Translations under genes and position numbers: made by a program
Origin: Sphingobium sp. TCM1
GTDB lineage: Bacteria > Pseudomonadota > Alphaproteobacteria > Sphingomonadales > Sphingomonadaceae
Assembly (NCBI RefSeq): GCF_001650725.1
Contig: NZ_LXVX01000012.1
Coordinates: 310,001 to 374,000, forward strand
Direction: 5' to 3'
Length of the DNA: 64,000 nt
Shown here: positions 16,750-26,280 of the stretch, in pieces
How the letters are laid out: each line of letters starts with the position of its first letter
Position numbering within the stretch: the first letter of the stretch is position 1
Notes under the pieces: model-generated
The model's input: only the letters and a program-made list of their open reading frames with translations
Databases searched by the model: none
What the model was told of the DNA's origin: nothing

Positions 16750-18473
16750 TCCAAGAGCCGTTGCTCGCCGTTGCCAAACCGCGTTTCGCCCCTTGGCTGA
16801 TCGAGCCGATGCTTCGCAACAAGGCGATTTACATGAAGGTCGCGGTCGCCGCCGCCCTCATCAACATCTTCGCGCTGGTATCTTCGCTCTTCACCATGAC
16901 CGTCTATGACCGCATCGTTCCCAATGACGGCTCCTCCTCGCTGATCGGGCTGAGCATCGGCCTCGTCTTCGTCCTCGTCTTCGACTTCGTGCTGCGGCTG
17001 CTGCGCGTTTATTTCGTCGATATCGCCGGCGCCAATATCGACCATGACGTCGGGGAGACGCTGTTCAGCCGGCTGCTGGCGCTCCGACTGGACCAGCGAC
17101 GCGGTTCGACCGGCACCTTGACTGGCCTGATGCGTGAACTGGAAACATTGCGCGATTTCTTCGCGTCGGTGACGCTGACGGCCATCATCGACGTTCCCTT
17201 CATCATCGTGACGCTTGCGGTCATCGCGTGGCTGGGCGGTGTGCTGGTGTTGCTGCCGATGGCGATGATCCCGGTAGTGATCGGCGCAGGCTTGCTGACC
17301 ACGCCGGCGCTCGACCGGCTGTCGGCCCGCAGCCTGGGCGACGGCTTGGTCAAGCAATCGGTGCTGATCGAGGCGATCGGCAGCCTGGAGACGGTGAAGG
17401 CGATCGGCGCCGGCCCGATGCTCAGCCGTCGCTGGCAGGCCGCGCTTGTCAGCCATTCGGAAAGCTCGCTGGGCCAGCGGCTGGCCGCCGCCATCCCCAT
17501 GACGGTCGCCAACAGCGCATCGACCATCGCCTATTGCGGCATCATCATCGTCGGCGTGGGACTATTGCGCAATCATGAGGTGACGACCGGCGCGTTGCTC
17601 GCCTGTTCGATCCTGTGTGGCCGGGCGCTTGCCCCACTGGCCCAGATCGCAACCTTGCTGTCGCGCCTTTCCGCAACACGCGTCGCCTATCGCCAGATCA
17701 ACGCGCTGATGGAAACCCCGACCGAGGGGCCGCAAGGCGATGCACTGCATCCGGCCCGGCTGGAGGGCGCGATTGAACTGCGCAACGTCTCCTTCCGCTA
17801 TCCCGGCGCGCCGGAAAAGGCGCTGGACGGCGTCAGCCTCGCGATCAGGCCGGGGGAAAGGGTCGGCTTCCTGGGTCGCGTGGGATCGGGCAAGTCCACC
17901 CTCGCGCGGCTGGTGCTGGGACTTTACGAACCTGAAGAGGGGGTCGTGCTGATCGACGGCGTCGACCTGCGCCAATATGACCCGGCCGAATTGCGCAAGC
18001 TGATCGGCGCAGGAATGCAGGACAATGTTCTTATCGCCGGCTCGGTGCGGCAGAATATCTGCCTCGACCGGCCGGGGGTCGAGCAGGAGGAAATGATTCG
18101 CGCGGCGGAAATCAGCGGCACGCATCGTTTCATGGGACAGATCGCCAATGGCTATGACCTGCGTCTCGCCGATCGCGGCGATGGCCTGTCGGGCGGCCAA
18201 CGCCAGTCGATCGCCATCGCGCGCGCCATCGCGGGGCGACCGCCCATCCTTATCTTCGACGAGCCGAGCAGTTCGATGGACGCGCAGACCGAAGCCGACC
18301 TCATCTCCCGCCTCCAGTCCGAAGTTGCCGGACGCACCCTTCTGCTCATCACCCATCGCACGTCGCTGCTGTCCATGGTCGACCGGATTGTCGTGCTCGA
18401 CCGGGGCAAGATCGTCGCCGATGGTCCGCGCGACGCGGTGTTGCAGCGCCTTGCCAGGGGGAAGGCCGCATGA
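16746..18473 (+). CDS. Type I secretion ABC transporter, permease/ATPase
   Basis: A 575-residue half-transporter: about six membrane helices (residues about 30-310, including TMTVYDRIVPND) and a nucleotide-binding domain. Walker A is GRVGSGKST near 376, the signature is LSGGQRQS near 481, Walker B is ILIFDEPSSSMD near 502 and the H-loop is LITHRTS. The segment after the Met start is short, so no C39 peptidase or C39-like domain is present; substrates with a C-terminal signal are therefore expected, as for PrtD/HlyB-like exporters. It overlaps both neighbours by 4 bases and is translationally coupled to them. Confidence 0.93.
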   Translation: MIQEPLLAVAKPRFAPWLIEPMLRNKAIYMKVAVAAALINIFALVSSLFTMTVYDRIVPNDGSSSLIGLSIGLVFVLVFDFVLRLLRVYFVDIAGANIDHDVGETLFSRLLALRLDQRRGSTGTLTGLMRELETLRDFFASVTLTAIIDVPFIIVTLAVIAWLGGVLVLLPMAMIPVVIGAGLLTTPALDRLSARSLGDGLVKQSVLIEAIGSLETVKAIGAGPMLSRRWQAALVSHSESSLGQRLAAAIPMTVANSASTIAYCGIIIVGVGLLRNHEVTTGALLACSILCGRALAPLAQIATLLSRLSATRVAYRQINALMETPTEGPQGDALHPARLEGAIELRNVSFRYPGAPEKALDGVSLAIRPGERVGFLGRVGSGKSTLARLVLGLYEPEEGVVLIDGVDLRQYDPAELRKLIGAGMQDNVLIAGSVRQNICLDRPGVEQEEMIRAAEISGTHRFMGQIANGYDLRLADRGDGLSGGQRQSIAIARAIAGRPPILIFDEPSSSMDAQTEADLISRLQSEVAGRTLLLITHRTSLLSMVDRIVVLDRGKIVADGPRDAVLQRLARGKAA

Positions 18474-19774
18474 GCGCCGAACTGCCTTTCCAGCCGCCCG
18501 CGACGACCATCAAGCCGCGCGTGCCGGCCAACATCATTCTCTGGGTCATCGCCGCTTTCTTCCTGATCTTCCTGATCTGGGCCTGGCTGACGGAGATCGA
18601 CCGCACCGTCCGCGCTATCGGCAAGGTGATTCCCAGCTCACAATTGCAAGTCATCTCCAACCTGGAGGGCGGTGTGATCGAATCGATCCTGGTCCGCACC
18701 GGGCAGGATGTGAAGCGCGGAGCGCCGCTGGTTCGGCTCAGCCCGGTTCAGCCCGGCGCTGAACTGGAAAGCAACCGCGCGAGCAGCGATGCGCTCCAGT
18801 TCAAGATCATCCGGCTGGAAGCCGAGATCGCCGGGCGCTCCCCGGTCTTTCCGCAGCCGCGCAATCCGCTGATGGCCAGCCAGATTGCGGTGGAGCAGAG
18901 CCTCCACCGATCGCGCATGGCCGAACTGGCCAGTCTCGACAACGTCGCGGCCGCGCGGGTGGCCCAGGCCCGGCGCGCCATCACGGAGGCGAGCGCTACC
19001 GAAGAGGCACGCATTTCCGCCCGCGAGACGGCGCGCGCCGATCTCAACCTCCTTCGGCCACTGGTGCAGGAAGGGATCGAGCCGCGCCGTTCCTTGCTTC
19101 AGGCGCAGAACAGCTTTGCCGTGTCGAGCAGCGAAGCGGCGGGCGCTGCGGCGGCGGTCGGGCGCGCGCGCTCGGTCTTGACCGAGGCGCAGGCGAGCGC
19201 GCAGCAGCAGAAGCGCGACTGGCTGTCGCGCGCCGCCGATGAACTGACCGCCGCGCGCGCCGACATGTCGGTGCGTCAGGCGGCAATGCCGGCCTATGAA
19301 TATAAGCTCACCCGGACTGTGGTCCGCGCGCCGGTCGATGGACGGATCAACCGGGTCTTCGTCACCACGGTCGGCGGCAGTGTTCGACCCGGCGACCCGC
19401 TGCTGGAAATGGTGCCTGGGCGCGACAGCCTGCTGATCGAAGCCGCCGTCGCCGCCAAGGACATCGCCTCGGTCCGATTGGGGCAGAAGGCGAAGGTGCA
19501 TATTTCCGCCTATGACAGCGCCATCTATGGTTCGATGGAGGGCAGCGTCGTCGCCATCTCGCCGGACGCGGTAGTGAACGAGCGGACAGGGGACAGCCAT
19601 TATCTCGTCCGGGTCCGCACGGCCAGCGATGCGATCACCGATGATGCGGGGCGGAGGCTCGCAATCGGGCCTGGCATGGGAGCGGACGTCAACCTGCTCG
19701 GCGACAAGCGATCGATCCTGGCCTATATCCTGACACCGCTGACCCATTTGAGCGAGACGGCGTTCCGGGAATAG
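18470..19774 (+). CDS. HlyD-family type I secretion adaptor
   Basis: A 434-residue membrane fusion protein with a cytoplasmic N-terminus, one membrane helix (IILWVIAAFFLIFLIWAW) and a periplasmic part with a lipoyl-like half motif (SNLEGGVIESILVRTGQDV), a long helical hairpin and the HlyD signature near the end (RTVVRAPVDGRINRV). It should link the ABC transporter with the TolC-like channel. Last gene of the operon; a strong bidirectional terminator follows at 19832. Confidence 0.93.
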   Translation: MSAELPFQPPATTIKPRVPANIILWVIAAFFLIFLIWAWLTEIDRTVRAIGKVIPSSQLQVISNLEGGVIESILVRTGQDVKRGAPLVRLSPVQPGAELESNRASSDALQFKIIRLEAEIAGRSPVFPQPRNPLMASQIAVEQSLHRSRMAELASLDNVAAARVAQARRAITEASATEEARISARETARADLNLLRPLVQEGIEPRRSLLQAQNSFAVSSSEAAGAAAAVGRARSVLTEAQASAQQQKRDWLSRAADELTAARADMSVRQAAMPAYEYKLTRTVVRAPVDGRINRVFVTTVGGSVRPGDPLLEMVPGRDSLLIEAAVAAKDIASVRLGQKAKVHISAYDSAIYGSMEGSVVAISPDAVVNERTGDSHYLVRVRTASDAITDDAGRRLAIGPGMGADVNLLGDKRSILAYILTPLTHLSETAFRE

Positions 19775-19831
19775 GCTACTGACGGCCAAGTTGATGGTCT
19801 TGTTACGAAATGACCAGACGTTGCCCGCAAG

Positions 19832-19862
19832 AAAGGCGCCCGGTTCCGCCGGGCGCCTTTTC
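19832..19862. terminator. Bidirectional terminator between secretion operon and pth
   Basis: A perfect 12-bp stem, AAAGGCGCCCGG (19832-19843) with CCGGGCGCCTTT (19849-19860), closes a 5-base loop. T-runs follow on both strands, so it serves the type I secretion operon (+) and pth (-). Confidence 0.85.
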
Positions 19863-20428
19863 TATGCCAGTCGCAGCGCGACCTCGCTCATGAAGCGGAC
19901 ATCGTCGCCCTTGGCGAGCCACTCCGCCTCGGCGCCGATCGCGCCCAGCATGTCGGCCAGCGCGTCCATCTCGCTCTTGGCGTAATTGCCCAGCACATAG
20001 CCATGGACCTTGTCCTTGTGACCCGGATGGCCGATGCCGATTCGGACCCGGCGAAACTCGGCGCCGATATGGGCATCGGTCGACCGCAGTCCATTATGCC
20101 CGGCATTGCCGCCGCCGCGCTTTACCTTGACCTTCATCGGCGCCAGGTCGAGTTCGTCGTGGAACACCGTCACATCCTGCGGCGTCAGCTTGTAGAAGCG
20201 CATCGCCTCGCCGATCGACCGGCCGCTTTCGTTCATGAAGGTGGCGGGCTTGATCAGCAGGATCTTCTCCGGTCCGATCCGCCCTTCCTGCACCCAGCCC
20301 TGAAACTGCTTCTTCGGTGGGGAGAAGCGATACATGTCCGCGATCAGGTCGGCGACCATGAAGCCGACATTGTGCCGGTGCATCGCATATTGCGCCCCCG
20401 GATTGCCGAGGCCCGCCCAGATCTGCAT
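19862..20428 (-). CDS. pth: Peptidyl-tRNA hydrolase
   Basis: A 188-residue enzyme that releases stalled peptides from tRNA. Signatures: WAGLGNPGAQYAMHRHNVGF with the catalytic His, KPATFMNESG with the conserved Asn, and HDELDLAPMKVKVKRGG with GGNAGHNGLRS. The start is the ATG of MQIWAGLGNPG, which sits where the family begins; an upstream ATG adds only seven residues of no similarity. It follows rplY on the same strand, the common rplY-pth pair, with a dyad repeat between them. Confidence 0.97.
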   Translation of the reverse strand: MQIWAGLGNPGAQYAMHRHNVGFMVADLIADMYRFSPPKKQFQGWVQEGRIGPEKILLIKPATFMNESGRSIGEAMRFYKLTPQDVTVFHDELDLAPMKVKVKRGGGNAGHNGLRSTDAHIGAEFRRVRIGIGHPGHKDKVHGYVLGNYAKSEMDALADMLGAIGAEAEWLAKGDDVRFMSEVALRLA

Positions 20429-20449
20429 GTCGCTACTCCAAACAGGCAA

Positions 20450-20520
20450 AACCCCGTTCGCCCTGAGCCTGTCGATGGGCGCGCGCGCCAGAATTCGACA
20501 GGCCCAGCCCGAACGGGGTT
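20450..20520. repeat. Inverted repeat between rplY and pth
   Basis: Arms AACCCCGTTCG and CGAACGGGGTT, with inner CTGAGCCTGTCGA and TCGACAGGC-CAG, form a long imperfect hairpin of about 70 bases. It belongs to the CCGTTCG...CTGAGCCTGTCGAA type of intergenic repeat common in proteobacteria. It may affect the rplY/pth transcript ratio. Confidence 0.75.
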
Positions 20521-20548
20521 GAGCAGAAACCTTGCGGTCGCAAAAGCC

Positions 20549-21163
20549 TTATTCGGCTTCGGCTTCCTTGGTCGTGTCGCCTTCGGCGCTCTTCAGCGAA
20601 GAGGGAGCAACGATGGTGGCGATGGTGAAGTCGCGATCGTCGATCGCGGTCTTCGCGCCCTTGGGCAGCGTCACCGCGCTGATATGGATCGAATCGCCCA
20701 CTTCGAAGCCCGAGAGATCGACAACGACGTCTTCGGGAATCTTGGCGGCGTCGACGATCAGTTCGATGTCGTGACGGACGACGTTCAGAACGCCGCCCTT
20801 CTTCAGGCCCGGCGAGGCGTCTTCATTCTCGAAGCGCACCGGCACGTTGACGTGGACCGAGGCATGTTCCGAAACGCGCAGGAAGTCAGCGTGCAGCGGA
20901 CGGTCGGAGACGGGGTGGAACGCCACGTCCTTGGCGAGCGTGCGGACGGTCTTGCCGCCGACTTCGACCATGATGACCGAATTGAAGAAGTGGCCGGTGC
21001 CGAGCTGCTTGTTGAGGAGCTTTTCCTCGACGTGGATCGACAGGGGTTCTTCATTGTTACCGTAGATGACGGCGGGTACGCGGCCCTCGCGGCGGAGAGC
21101 GCGGGAGGCTCCCTTGCCTGCCCGATCGCGTGCCTCGGCCGACAGCGTAAGCTGCTCGCTCAT
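20549..21163 (-). CDS. rplY: Ribosomal protein L25 / general stress protein Ctc
   Basis: A 204-residue L25/TL5/CTC protein that binds 5S rRNA in the large subunit. The N-terminal L25 domain ([20 protein letters not shown]) is followed by the C-terminal TL5 domain ([20 protein letters not shown]) and an acidic tail ([11 protein letters not shown]). The long two-domain form is usual in alphaproteobacteria. It lies upstream of pth on the same strand. Confidence 0.97.
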   Translation of the reverse strand: MSEQLTLSAEARDRAGKGASRALRREGRVPAVIYGNNEEPLSIHVEEKLLNKQLGTGHFFNSVIMVEVGGKTVRTLAKDVAFHPVSDRPLHADFLRVSEHASVHVNVPVRFENEDASPGLKKGGVLNVVRHDIELIVDAAKIPEDVVVDLSGFEVGDSIHISAVTLPKGAKTAIDDRDFTIATIVAPSSLKSAEGDTTKEAEAE

Positions 21164-21318
21164 TGCGTGTCTCCAAAAGCTTGATTGTACATTTTCCCGC
21201 CACGCCTCCAGGGATGACCATCGCGGGAAGGCGGCCCTTTAGCAGAATAGGGCCGAAAGGCAAGTGTGCTGCTGTTCACGACGTCCGTTCGTTTTGGGCC
21301 GGGCGTGGGCGCGAGGCG

Positions 21319-22203
21319 TCACTGCACTCGCGTGACCGTGAACCCCCTGGCCTTGAGCAGATCGATCAGATTTTCCCGCCCGGTCAAATGCCCGGCGCCC
21401 ACGGCGATGAACGGGCGACCCTTCATCGGCTCGATCGCCTTCACCCAATCGCGGTTCCGGGCGACCAATATGGCTTCCTCGACCACCGGGTCGGGCTGTT
21501 CGCCGATCTGATCCTCCCTGGCGATCGCGTCCATGTCGCCCTTCGTCCAGGCGGTAAGGATGCGGTCGTACAGTGCCTTCATGTCCTTGGCTTCATGGAC
21601 GGTCTGCACTAGCAGCCTGGCCTGCGCCGGCTCGGGCAGCGTATCGAATGCGCCGAACTGCCGCTCCACCGTCTCCAGCCCTTCGATCGGCTTGCCGGCC
21701 TTCTTGAAGGTCGCGATCAGGACCGGCTCCACTCCGTCATCCTGGCTGACGCCCAGCCCCTGCTGGCTGGCGGCCGACAGCAGCATCGCCGCCGCCCAGC
21801 TTTCATAGCCGGACAGGAGTTGCGAACTGGTCCCGCCATCGCCGATCGCCTTCAACAGCGGCGCCTTTTCGCCCTCCGGCACGCGCGCTTCCAGCGGTGG
21901 CAGGTTGGGGCTGCGTCCCATCTGCTCGAACAGGGCCAGCGTCTTCTGCTCGTCCTGCAAGTCCGCCGCTTCCAGCACCAGCCGGTCGGCCCGCTCCATG
22001 GCCTCCCTGATCGCAGGCGTGTCCCAGGCGACACCCTTGGGCAGGACGTGGATCGTGCCGAACAGCCAGCCTGTCAGCGCGCCGCGCTGCACCTGCCACA
22101 GCGCCGGGCCGCCCCGTACCGGCGGCGGCTCGGGCGCCTTGTCGCAGGCCACGACCAGGGTGAGGGCGCAGAGCGCAAGGAAACGGGTGACGAGCCGCAT
22201 CAT
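21319..22203 (-). CDS. TraB/GumN family lipoprotein
   Basis: A 294-residue protein with a lipoprotein signal (LCALTLVVAC, Cys20) and the TraB/GumN (Tiki-like) fold: WLFGTIHVLPKG carries the GxxH motif near the N-terminus and FIAVGAGHLTGREN the second conserved His. Related eukaryotic Tiki proteins are metal-dependent proteases; bacterial function is unproven. It begins one base after the end of a second TraB/GumN gene, so the two are a tandem operon. Confidence 0.87.
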   Translation of the reverse strand: MMRLVTRFLALCALTLVVACDKAPEPPPVRGGPALWQVQRGALTGWLFGTIHVLPKGVAWDTPAIREAMERADRLVLEAADLQDEQKTLALFEQMGRSPNLPPLEARVPEGEKAPLLKAIGDGGTSSQLLSGYESWAAAMLLSAASQQGLGVSQDDGVEPVLIATFKKAGKPIEGLETVERQFGAFDTLPEPAQARLLVQTVHEAKDMKALYDRILTAWTKGDMDAIAREDQIGEQPDPVVEEAILVARNRDWVKAIEPMKGRPFIAVGAGHLTGRENLIDLLKARGFTVTRVQ

Positions 22204-22204
22204 C

Positions 22205-23098
22205 TCAATCCTTCACCCGGTGCGAGGCGACGCCCAGTGCCTTCAGCTGGTCCTGCACGCTGCCCTTGCCCGCCAGATGGCCCGCGCCGACGGCGACGAA
22301 CGTTATGCCCGGCTGCTCCAGCCGCGCCTTGATCCACTTCGCCCAATTGGCATTGCGCCCGATCAGCAGCACCTGCGCCAGTTCCGGCGTGGCTTCCAGC
22401 GACTCGTTCATCGATTTCGCCAGCTTGTCGGGCTGGCCCGCCTGCCAGTAGGTCAGCAGGTCGCCAAATTCCTTCTCCATCTCCGGCAGGCCGTCCACCG
22501 TCGCGTTCAGGAACTGGACCTGCTGGACCATCGGCAGGCCGGCGAAGAAGCCGACCTGCTGCTCCACCGTCTCCAGCGCATCGACGGGCTTGCCCGCCGC
22601 CTGCGCCGCGCCACGCAATATCTTCTCTGCGCCCAGGTCATTCTTGTAGCCCAGGCGCGCCAGCGGCGCGACCGACAGCGCCATGCCCGCCATCCAGGGA
22701 TTGAACAGGTCGAATGTCCGCCAGGGCAGGCCGCTTGATTCCATCGCCGCCTGGTATCTGGCCCGCGCTTCGCCGCTCAGCCGGTCGGACAGCTTCACCC
22801 CGTCCTTCGCCAGCGCCATGCCGCCCATGGTCGCACCCAGTTCGTTGGGATTGTCTGGCTCGATGATCTCGAGCACCAGCAGGTCGGACCGGTCGAAAGC
22901 GCTTTTCACCGGGCCGTTGAACCAGTCGATGCCCGGCTTCATCACATGGACGGTCCCGAACAGATAGATGGTCGTGTCGGCATCGCTCACCTGCCACAGG
23001 GCAGGGGTGGCGGTCGCGGCCGGGCGGGCTTGCGCCACGCCGCCGACCAGCAGCAGCGCGGCGCTCAGGCCACGCAGCAAGGCGGAGAAGATCGTCAT
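22205..23098 (-). CDS. TraB/GumN family secreted protein
   Basis: A 297-residue paralogue of the neighbouring TraB/GumN lipoprotein. The start (MTIFSALLRGLSAALLLVGG) is supported by GGAGGAAGG immediately upstream and a typical signal peptide (cleavage near AQARP); a longer in-frame extension to 23203 lacks these. Motifs are YLFGTVHVMKPG and FVAVGAGHLAGKGS. It should be soluble in the periplasm, in contrast to its lipid-anchored partner. It is transcribed divergently from glyQ. Confidence 0.87.
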   Translation of the reverse strand: MTIFSALLRGLSAALLLVGGVAQARPAATATPALWQVSDADTTIYLFGTVHVMKPGIDWFNGPVKSAFDRSDLLVLEIIEPDNPNELGATMGGMALAKDGVKLSDRLSGEARARYQAAMESSGLPWRTFDLFNPWMAGMALSVAPLARLGYKNDLGAEKILRGAAQAAGKPVDALETVEQQVGFFAGLPMVQQVQFLNATVDGLPEMEKEFGDLLTYWQAGQPDKLAKSMNESLEATPELAQVLLIGRNANWAKWIKARLEQPGITFVAVGAGHLAGKGSVQDQLKALGVASHRVKD

Positions 23099-23233
23099 GC
23101 CTTCCTCCATGCGCAGCGCGCGCGCGAAGGGCAAGCGGCTTAACCCTGTTTGCCGCCGCTTTTCCTTGACCCTGTCGGCCCCATGCGCCAAGGCGCGCGA
23201 CACGTAAAAACGCTATTTTGACAGGGACCATCC

Positions 23234-24106
23234 GTGGCCGAAGGCAAAGCGCTTTCCTTCCAGGACCTGATCCTGACCCTCCATGCCTATTGGGGGAAAC
23301 AGGGCTGTGTCATCCTCCAACCCTATGACATGGAAGTCGGCGCGGGCACCTTCCACCCGGCGACGACGTTGCGCAGCCTTGGTCCCAACGCCTGGAACGC
23401 CGCCTATGTGCAGCCCAGCCGCCGCCCGACCGACGGCCGCTATGGCGAAAACCCCAACCGGCTCCAGCATTATTACCAATATCAGGTCATCATGAAGCCC
23501 AGCCCGGCGAACCTCCAGGAACTCTATCTGGGATCGCTGGTGGAGATCGGCATCGACCCGCTGGTCCATGACATCCGCTTTGTCGAGGATGACTGGGAAA
23601 GCCCGACGCTCGGCGCCTGGGGGCTTGGCTGGGAAGTCTGGTGCGACGGCATGGAAGTCACCCAGTTCACCTATTTCCAGCAGATGGGCGGCTTTGACTG
23701 CAAGCCGGTCGCAGGCGAACTGACCTACGGGCTGGAGCGTCTCGCCATGTATATTCAGGGCGTCGACAGTGTCTACGACCTGAAATTCAATGACGCGGGC
23801 GTCACCTACGGCGACGTGTTCCTGGCGAACGAGCAGCAGATGTCGAAATGGAATTTCGAGATCGCCGACACCGAAAAGCTGTTCCGCTGGTTCAAGGACG
23901 CCGAGGCGGAGTGCAAGGCTTCGCTGGAAGCCGGGGTTCCGCTCGCCGCCTATGACCAGGCGATCAAGGCGAGTCATGTGTTCAACCTGCTCCAGGCGCG
24001 CGGCGTCATCTCGGTGCAGGAACGCGCCAGCTATATCGGCCGCGTCCGCGACCTCGCCAAGGGCAGCTGCGAAAAGTGGATGGAAGTGAACGGGTGGACG
24101 GCGTGA
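23234..24106 (+). CDS. glyQ: Glycyl-tRNA synthetase alpha subunit
   Basis: A 290-residue class II catalytic subunit that activates glycine. Signatures: [35 protein letters not shown] (motif 2 region) and [18 protein letters not shown]. The start codon is GTG at 23234 ([11 protein letters not shown]), which matches the family N-terminus. It works as an alpha2beta2 tetramer with GlyS; its TGA overlaps the glyS ATG (TGATG). Confidence 0.97.
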   Translation: MAEGKALSFQDLILTLHAYWGKQGCVILQPYDMEVGAGTFHPATTLRSLGPNAWNAAYVQPSRRPTDGRYGENPNRLQHYYQYQVIMKPSPANLQELYLGSLVEIGIDPLVHDIRFVEDDWESPTLGAWGLGWEVWCDGMEVTQFTYFQQMGGFDCKPVAGELTYGLERLAMYIQGVDSVYDLKFNDAGVTYGDVFLANEQQMSKWNFEIADTEKLFRWFKDAEAECKASLEAGVPLAAYDQAIKASHVFNLLQARGVISVQERASYIGRVRDLAKGSCEKWMEVNGWTA

Positions 24107-26280
24107 TGACTGACTTCCTCCTCGAACTGCGCTGCGAGGAAATCCCGGCGCGAATGCAGTTGAAGGCGTCAGACGACCTCGCCCGCCTCTTCACTGAGGA
24201 GTTGGCGAAGGCGGGCCTCAAACCCGCCGCCATCGACAGCTTCGTCACGCCCCGTCGCCTCGCGCTCATCGCCCGCGACCTGCCGCTCGAAACCGCGGCG
24301 GTCAGCGAAGAATTCAAGGGCCCGCGCACCAGCGCCCCGGCGCAGGCGCTCGAAGGCTTCCTGCGCAAGACCGGCCTGACGCAGGACCAGCTCGAAGATC
24401 GCGAAGGTGTCTGGTTCGCTGTCGTGAACAAGCCCGGCCGCGCCACCGCGCAGGTGCTGGCCGAAGCCGTGCCAGCCGTCATCCGCGCCTTTCCCTGGCC
24501 CAAATCGATGCGCTGGGGCGTCGCCAGCCAGACGACCGAGAGCCTGCGTTGGGTCCGTCCGTTGCAGGGCATCGTCGCGATTCTGGGCGAAGACCTGGTC
24601 GACATCGAGATCGAGGGCATTCGGTCGGGCTATGCCACGCTCGGCCACCGTTTCCATCATCCCGGTGAGATTACCATCGGCAGCGCGCACGACTATGTCG
24701 AAAAGCTGCGCGCCTGCCATGTCATCGCCAGCCATCAGGAGCGCCAGGCGATCATCGAGGCGAAGGCCACGCAGGCCGCCGCCGCCCATGGCTACAGCGT
24801 GATCGAGGACAAGGGGCTGGTCGCGGAAAATGCTGGCCTGACCGAATGGCCGGTGCCGCTGCTCGGCGATTTCGACCCGGCCTTCCTTGAGGTGCCGCCC
24901 GAAGTCATTCAGTTGACGCTGCGGATCAACCAGAAATATTTCGTGCTGCGCGATTCGGCAGGCAAGCTGGCGCCCGCCTTCATCTGCACCGCCAATATCG
25001 AGGCGAAGGATGGCGGTGCGGCGATCATCGCGGGCAACCGCAAGGTGCTGGCCGCGCGTTTGAGCGATGCCCGCTTCTTCTGGGAGCAGGATCGCAAGAC
25101 CAGCCTCGCGGACCACGCGCAGAAGCTGGAGCGCATCACCTTCCACGAAAAGCTGGGCACCGTCGCCGACAAGGTCGAGCGCGTCGCGAAGCTCGCCCGC
25201 TGGCTGGTGGAAGAGGGGATCGTCAAGGGCGCCGACGCGGGCCAGGCCGAACAGGCCGCCCGCCTCGCCAAGGCCGACCTCGTCACCGAAATGGTCGGCG
25301 AATTCCCCGAATTGCAGGGCGTGATGGGCGGCTATTACGCCCGCGCCGAAGGTTTGCCCGATGCCGTCGCCGACGCCATCCGCGACCATTACAAGCCGGT
25401 CGGGCAGGGCGATGAAGTCCCCACCGCGCCGGTTACGGTGGCCGTGTCGCTAGCCGACAGGCTGGATACCTTGGTCGGTTTTTTTGCAGCGAAGACATTG
25501 CCTACGGGATCGAAAGATCCGTTCGCCCTTCGGCGCGCGATGTTGGCTGTCCAAGCGTTGACGATCAAGTCAAATCTCCGATTGGGATTTTCCTTAGCGA
25601 TCGATACAGCTTTGGACGTTTTGTGCCGTGTCAACGACGAGGGTGAACGTTGGATATGGGGATATAAACAGTTCAGCGAAATCGAGGCCCAGGAGTATGG
25701 CTCTGGGTTAAGCCATTCTCCTCAAACACTTGTTGATGCTGCAGGCATAAAGCAGCTTCTCCTCGACTTCTTCGCCGACCGCCTCAAGGTCCAGCAGAAG
25801 GAAGCCGGCGTCCGTCACGACCTGATCGACGCGGTGTTCGCGCTCGGCCAAGAAACCGGACAAATCGAGGACGATCTCGTCCGCCTGCTTGCCCGCGTGA
25901 AGGCGCTCCAGTCGTTCGTCGCGACCGACGACGGCGCCAACCTGCTCGCCGGGTACAAGCGCGCCGCGAATATCCTAAAGAAGGAAGGCGTGGAAAAGGC
26001 GGAAGCAATTTCCCTTTCCTACGATCCGGAAAAAGCGGAAGCTGACCTGATCGCCGCGCTTGACGCGGCGGAACCTGCGGCGGCACGGTCCGTGTCGGAC
26101 GAACGCTTCGAAGACGCCATGGCCGCGCTCGCGACTCTCCGCGCGCCGATCGACGCCTTTTTCGACAGCGTCACCGTGAATGACGCCGATCCGGCCAAAC
26201 GCACGACTCGCCTCGCGCTGCTGGCGCGGGTTCGTGATGCAGTGCACAATGTGGCAGACTTTTCGAAAATTACGGGATAA
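24106..26280 (+). CDS. glyS: Glycyl-tRNA synthetase beta subunit
   Basis: A 724-residue tRNA-binding partner of GlyQ. The conserved N-terminus FLLELRCEEIPARM fixes the start at 24106; further motifs are NQKYFVLRDSAGKLAP, FFWEQDRKTSL and PTGSKDPFALRRA, and an anticodon-binding-like C-terminus ends the protein. A stretch at about 25435-25765 uses codons unlike the rest (TTA, ATA, ACA, TCT, CCT, TTT runs) while the reading frame stays open, which suggests a recombined segment. The frame is intact and key family motifs are kept. Confidence 0.96.
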   Translation: MTDFLLELRCEEIPARMQLKASDDLARLFTEELAKAGLKPAAIDSFVTPRRLALIARDLPLETAAVSEEFKGPRTSAPAQALEGFLRKTGLTQDQLEDREGVWFAVVNKPGRATAQVLAEAVPAVIRAFPWPKSMRWGVASQTTESLRWVRPLQGIVAILGEDLVDIEIEGIRSGYATLGHRFHHPGEITIGSAHDYVEKLRACHVIASHQERQAIIEAKATQAAAAHGYSVIEDKGLVAENAGLTEWPVPLLGDFDPAFLEVPPEVIQLTLRINQKYFVLRDSAGKLAPAFICTANIEAKDGGAAIIAGNRKVLAARLSDARFFWEQDRKTSLADHAQKLERITFHEKLGTVADKVERVAKLARWLVEEGIVKGADAGQAEQAARLAKADLVTEMVGEFPELQGVMGGYYARAEGLPDAVADAIRDHYKPVGQGDEVPTAPVTVAVSLADRLDTLVGFFAAKTLPTGSKDPFALRRAMLAVQALTIKSNLRLGFSLAIDTALDVLCRVNDEGERWIWGYKQFSEIEAQEYGSGLSHSPQTLVDAAGIKQLLLDFFADRLKVQQKEAGVRHDLIDAVFALGQETGQIEDDLVRLLARVKALQSFVATDDGANLLAGYKRAANILKKEGVEKAEAISLSYDPEKAEADLIAALDAAEPAAARSVSDERFEDAMAALATLRAPIDAFFDSVTVNDADPAKRTTRLALLARVRDAVHNVADFSKITG

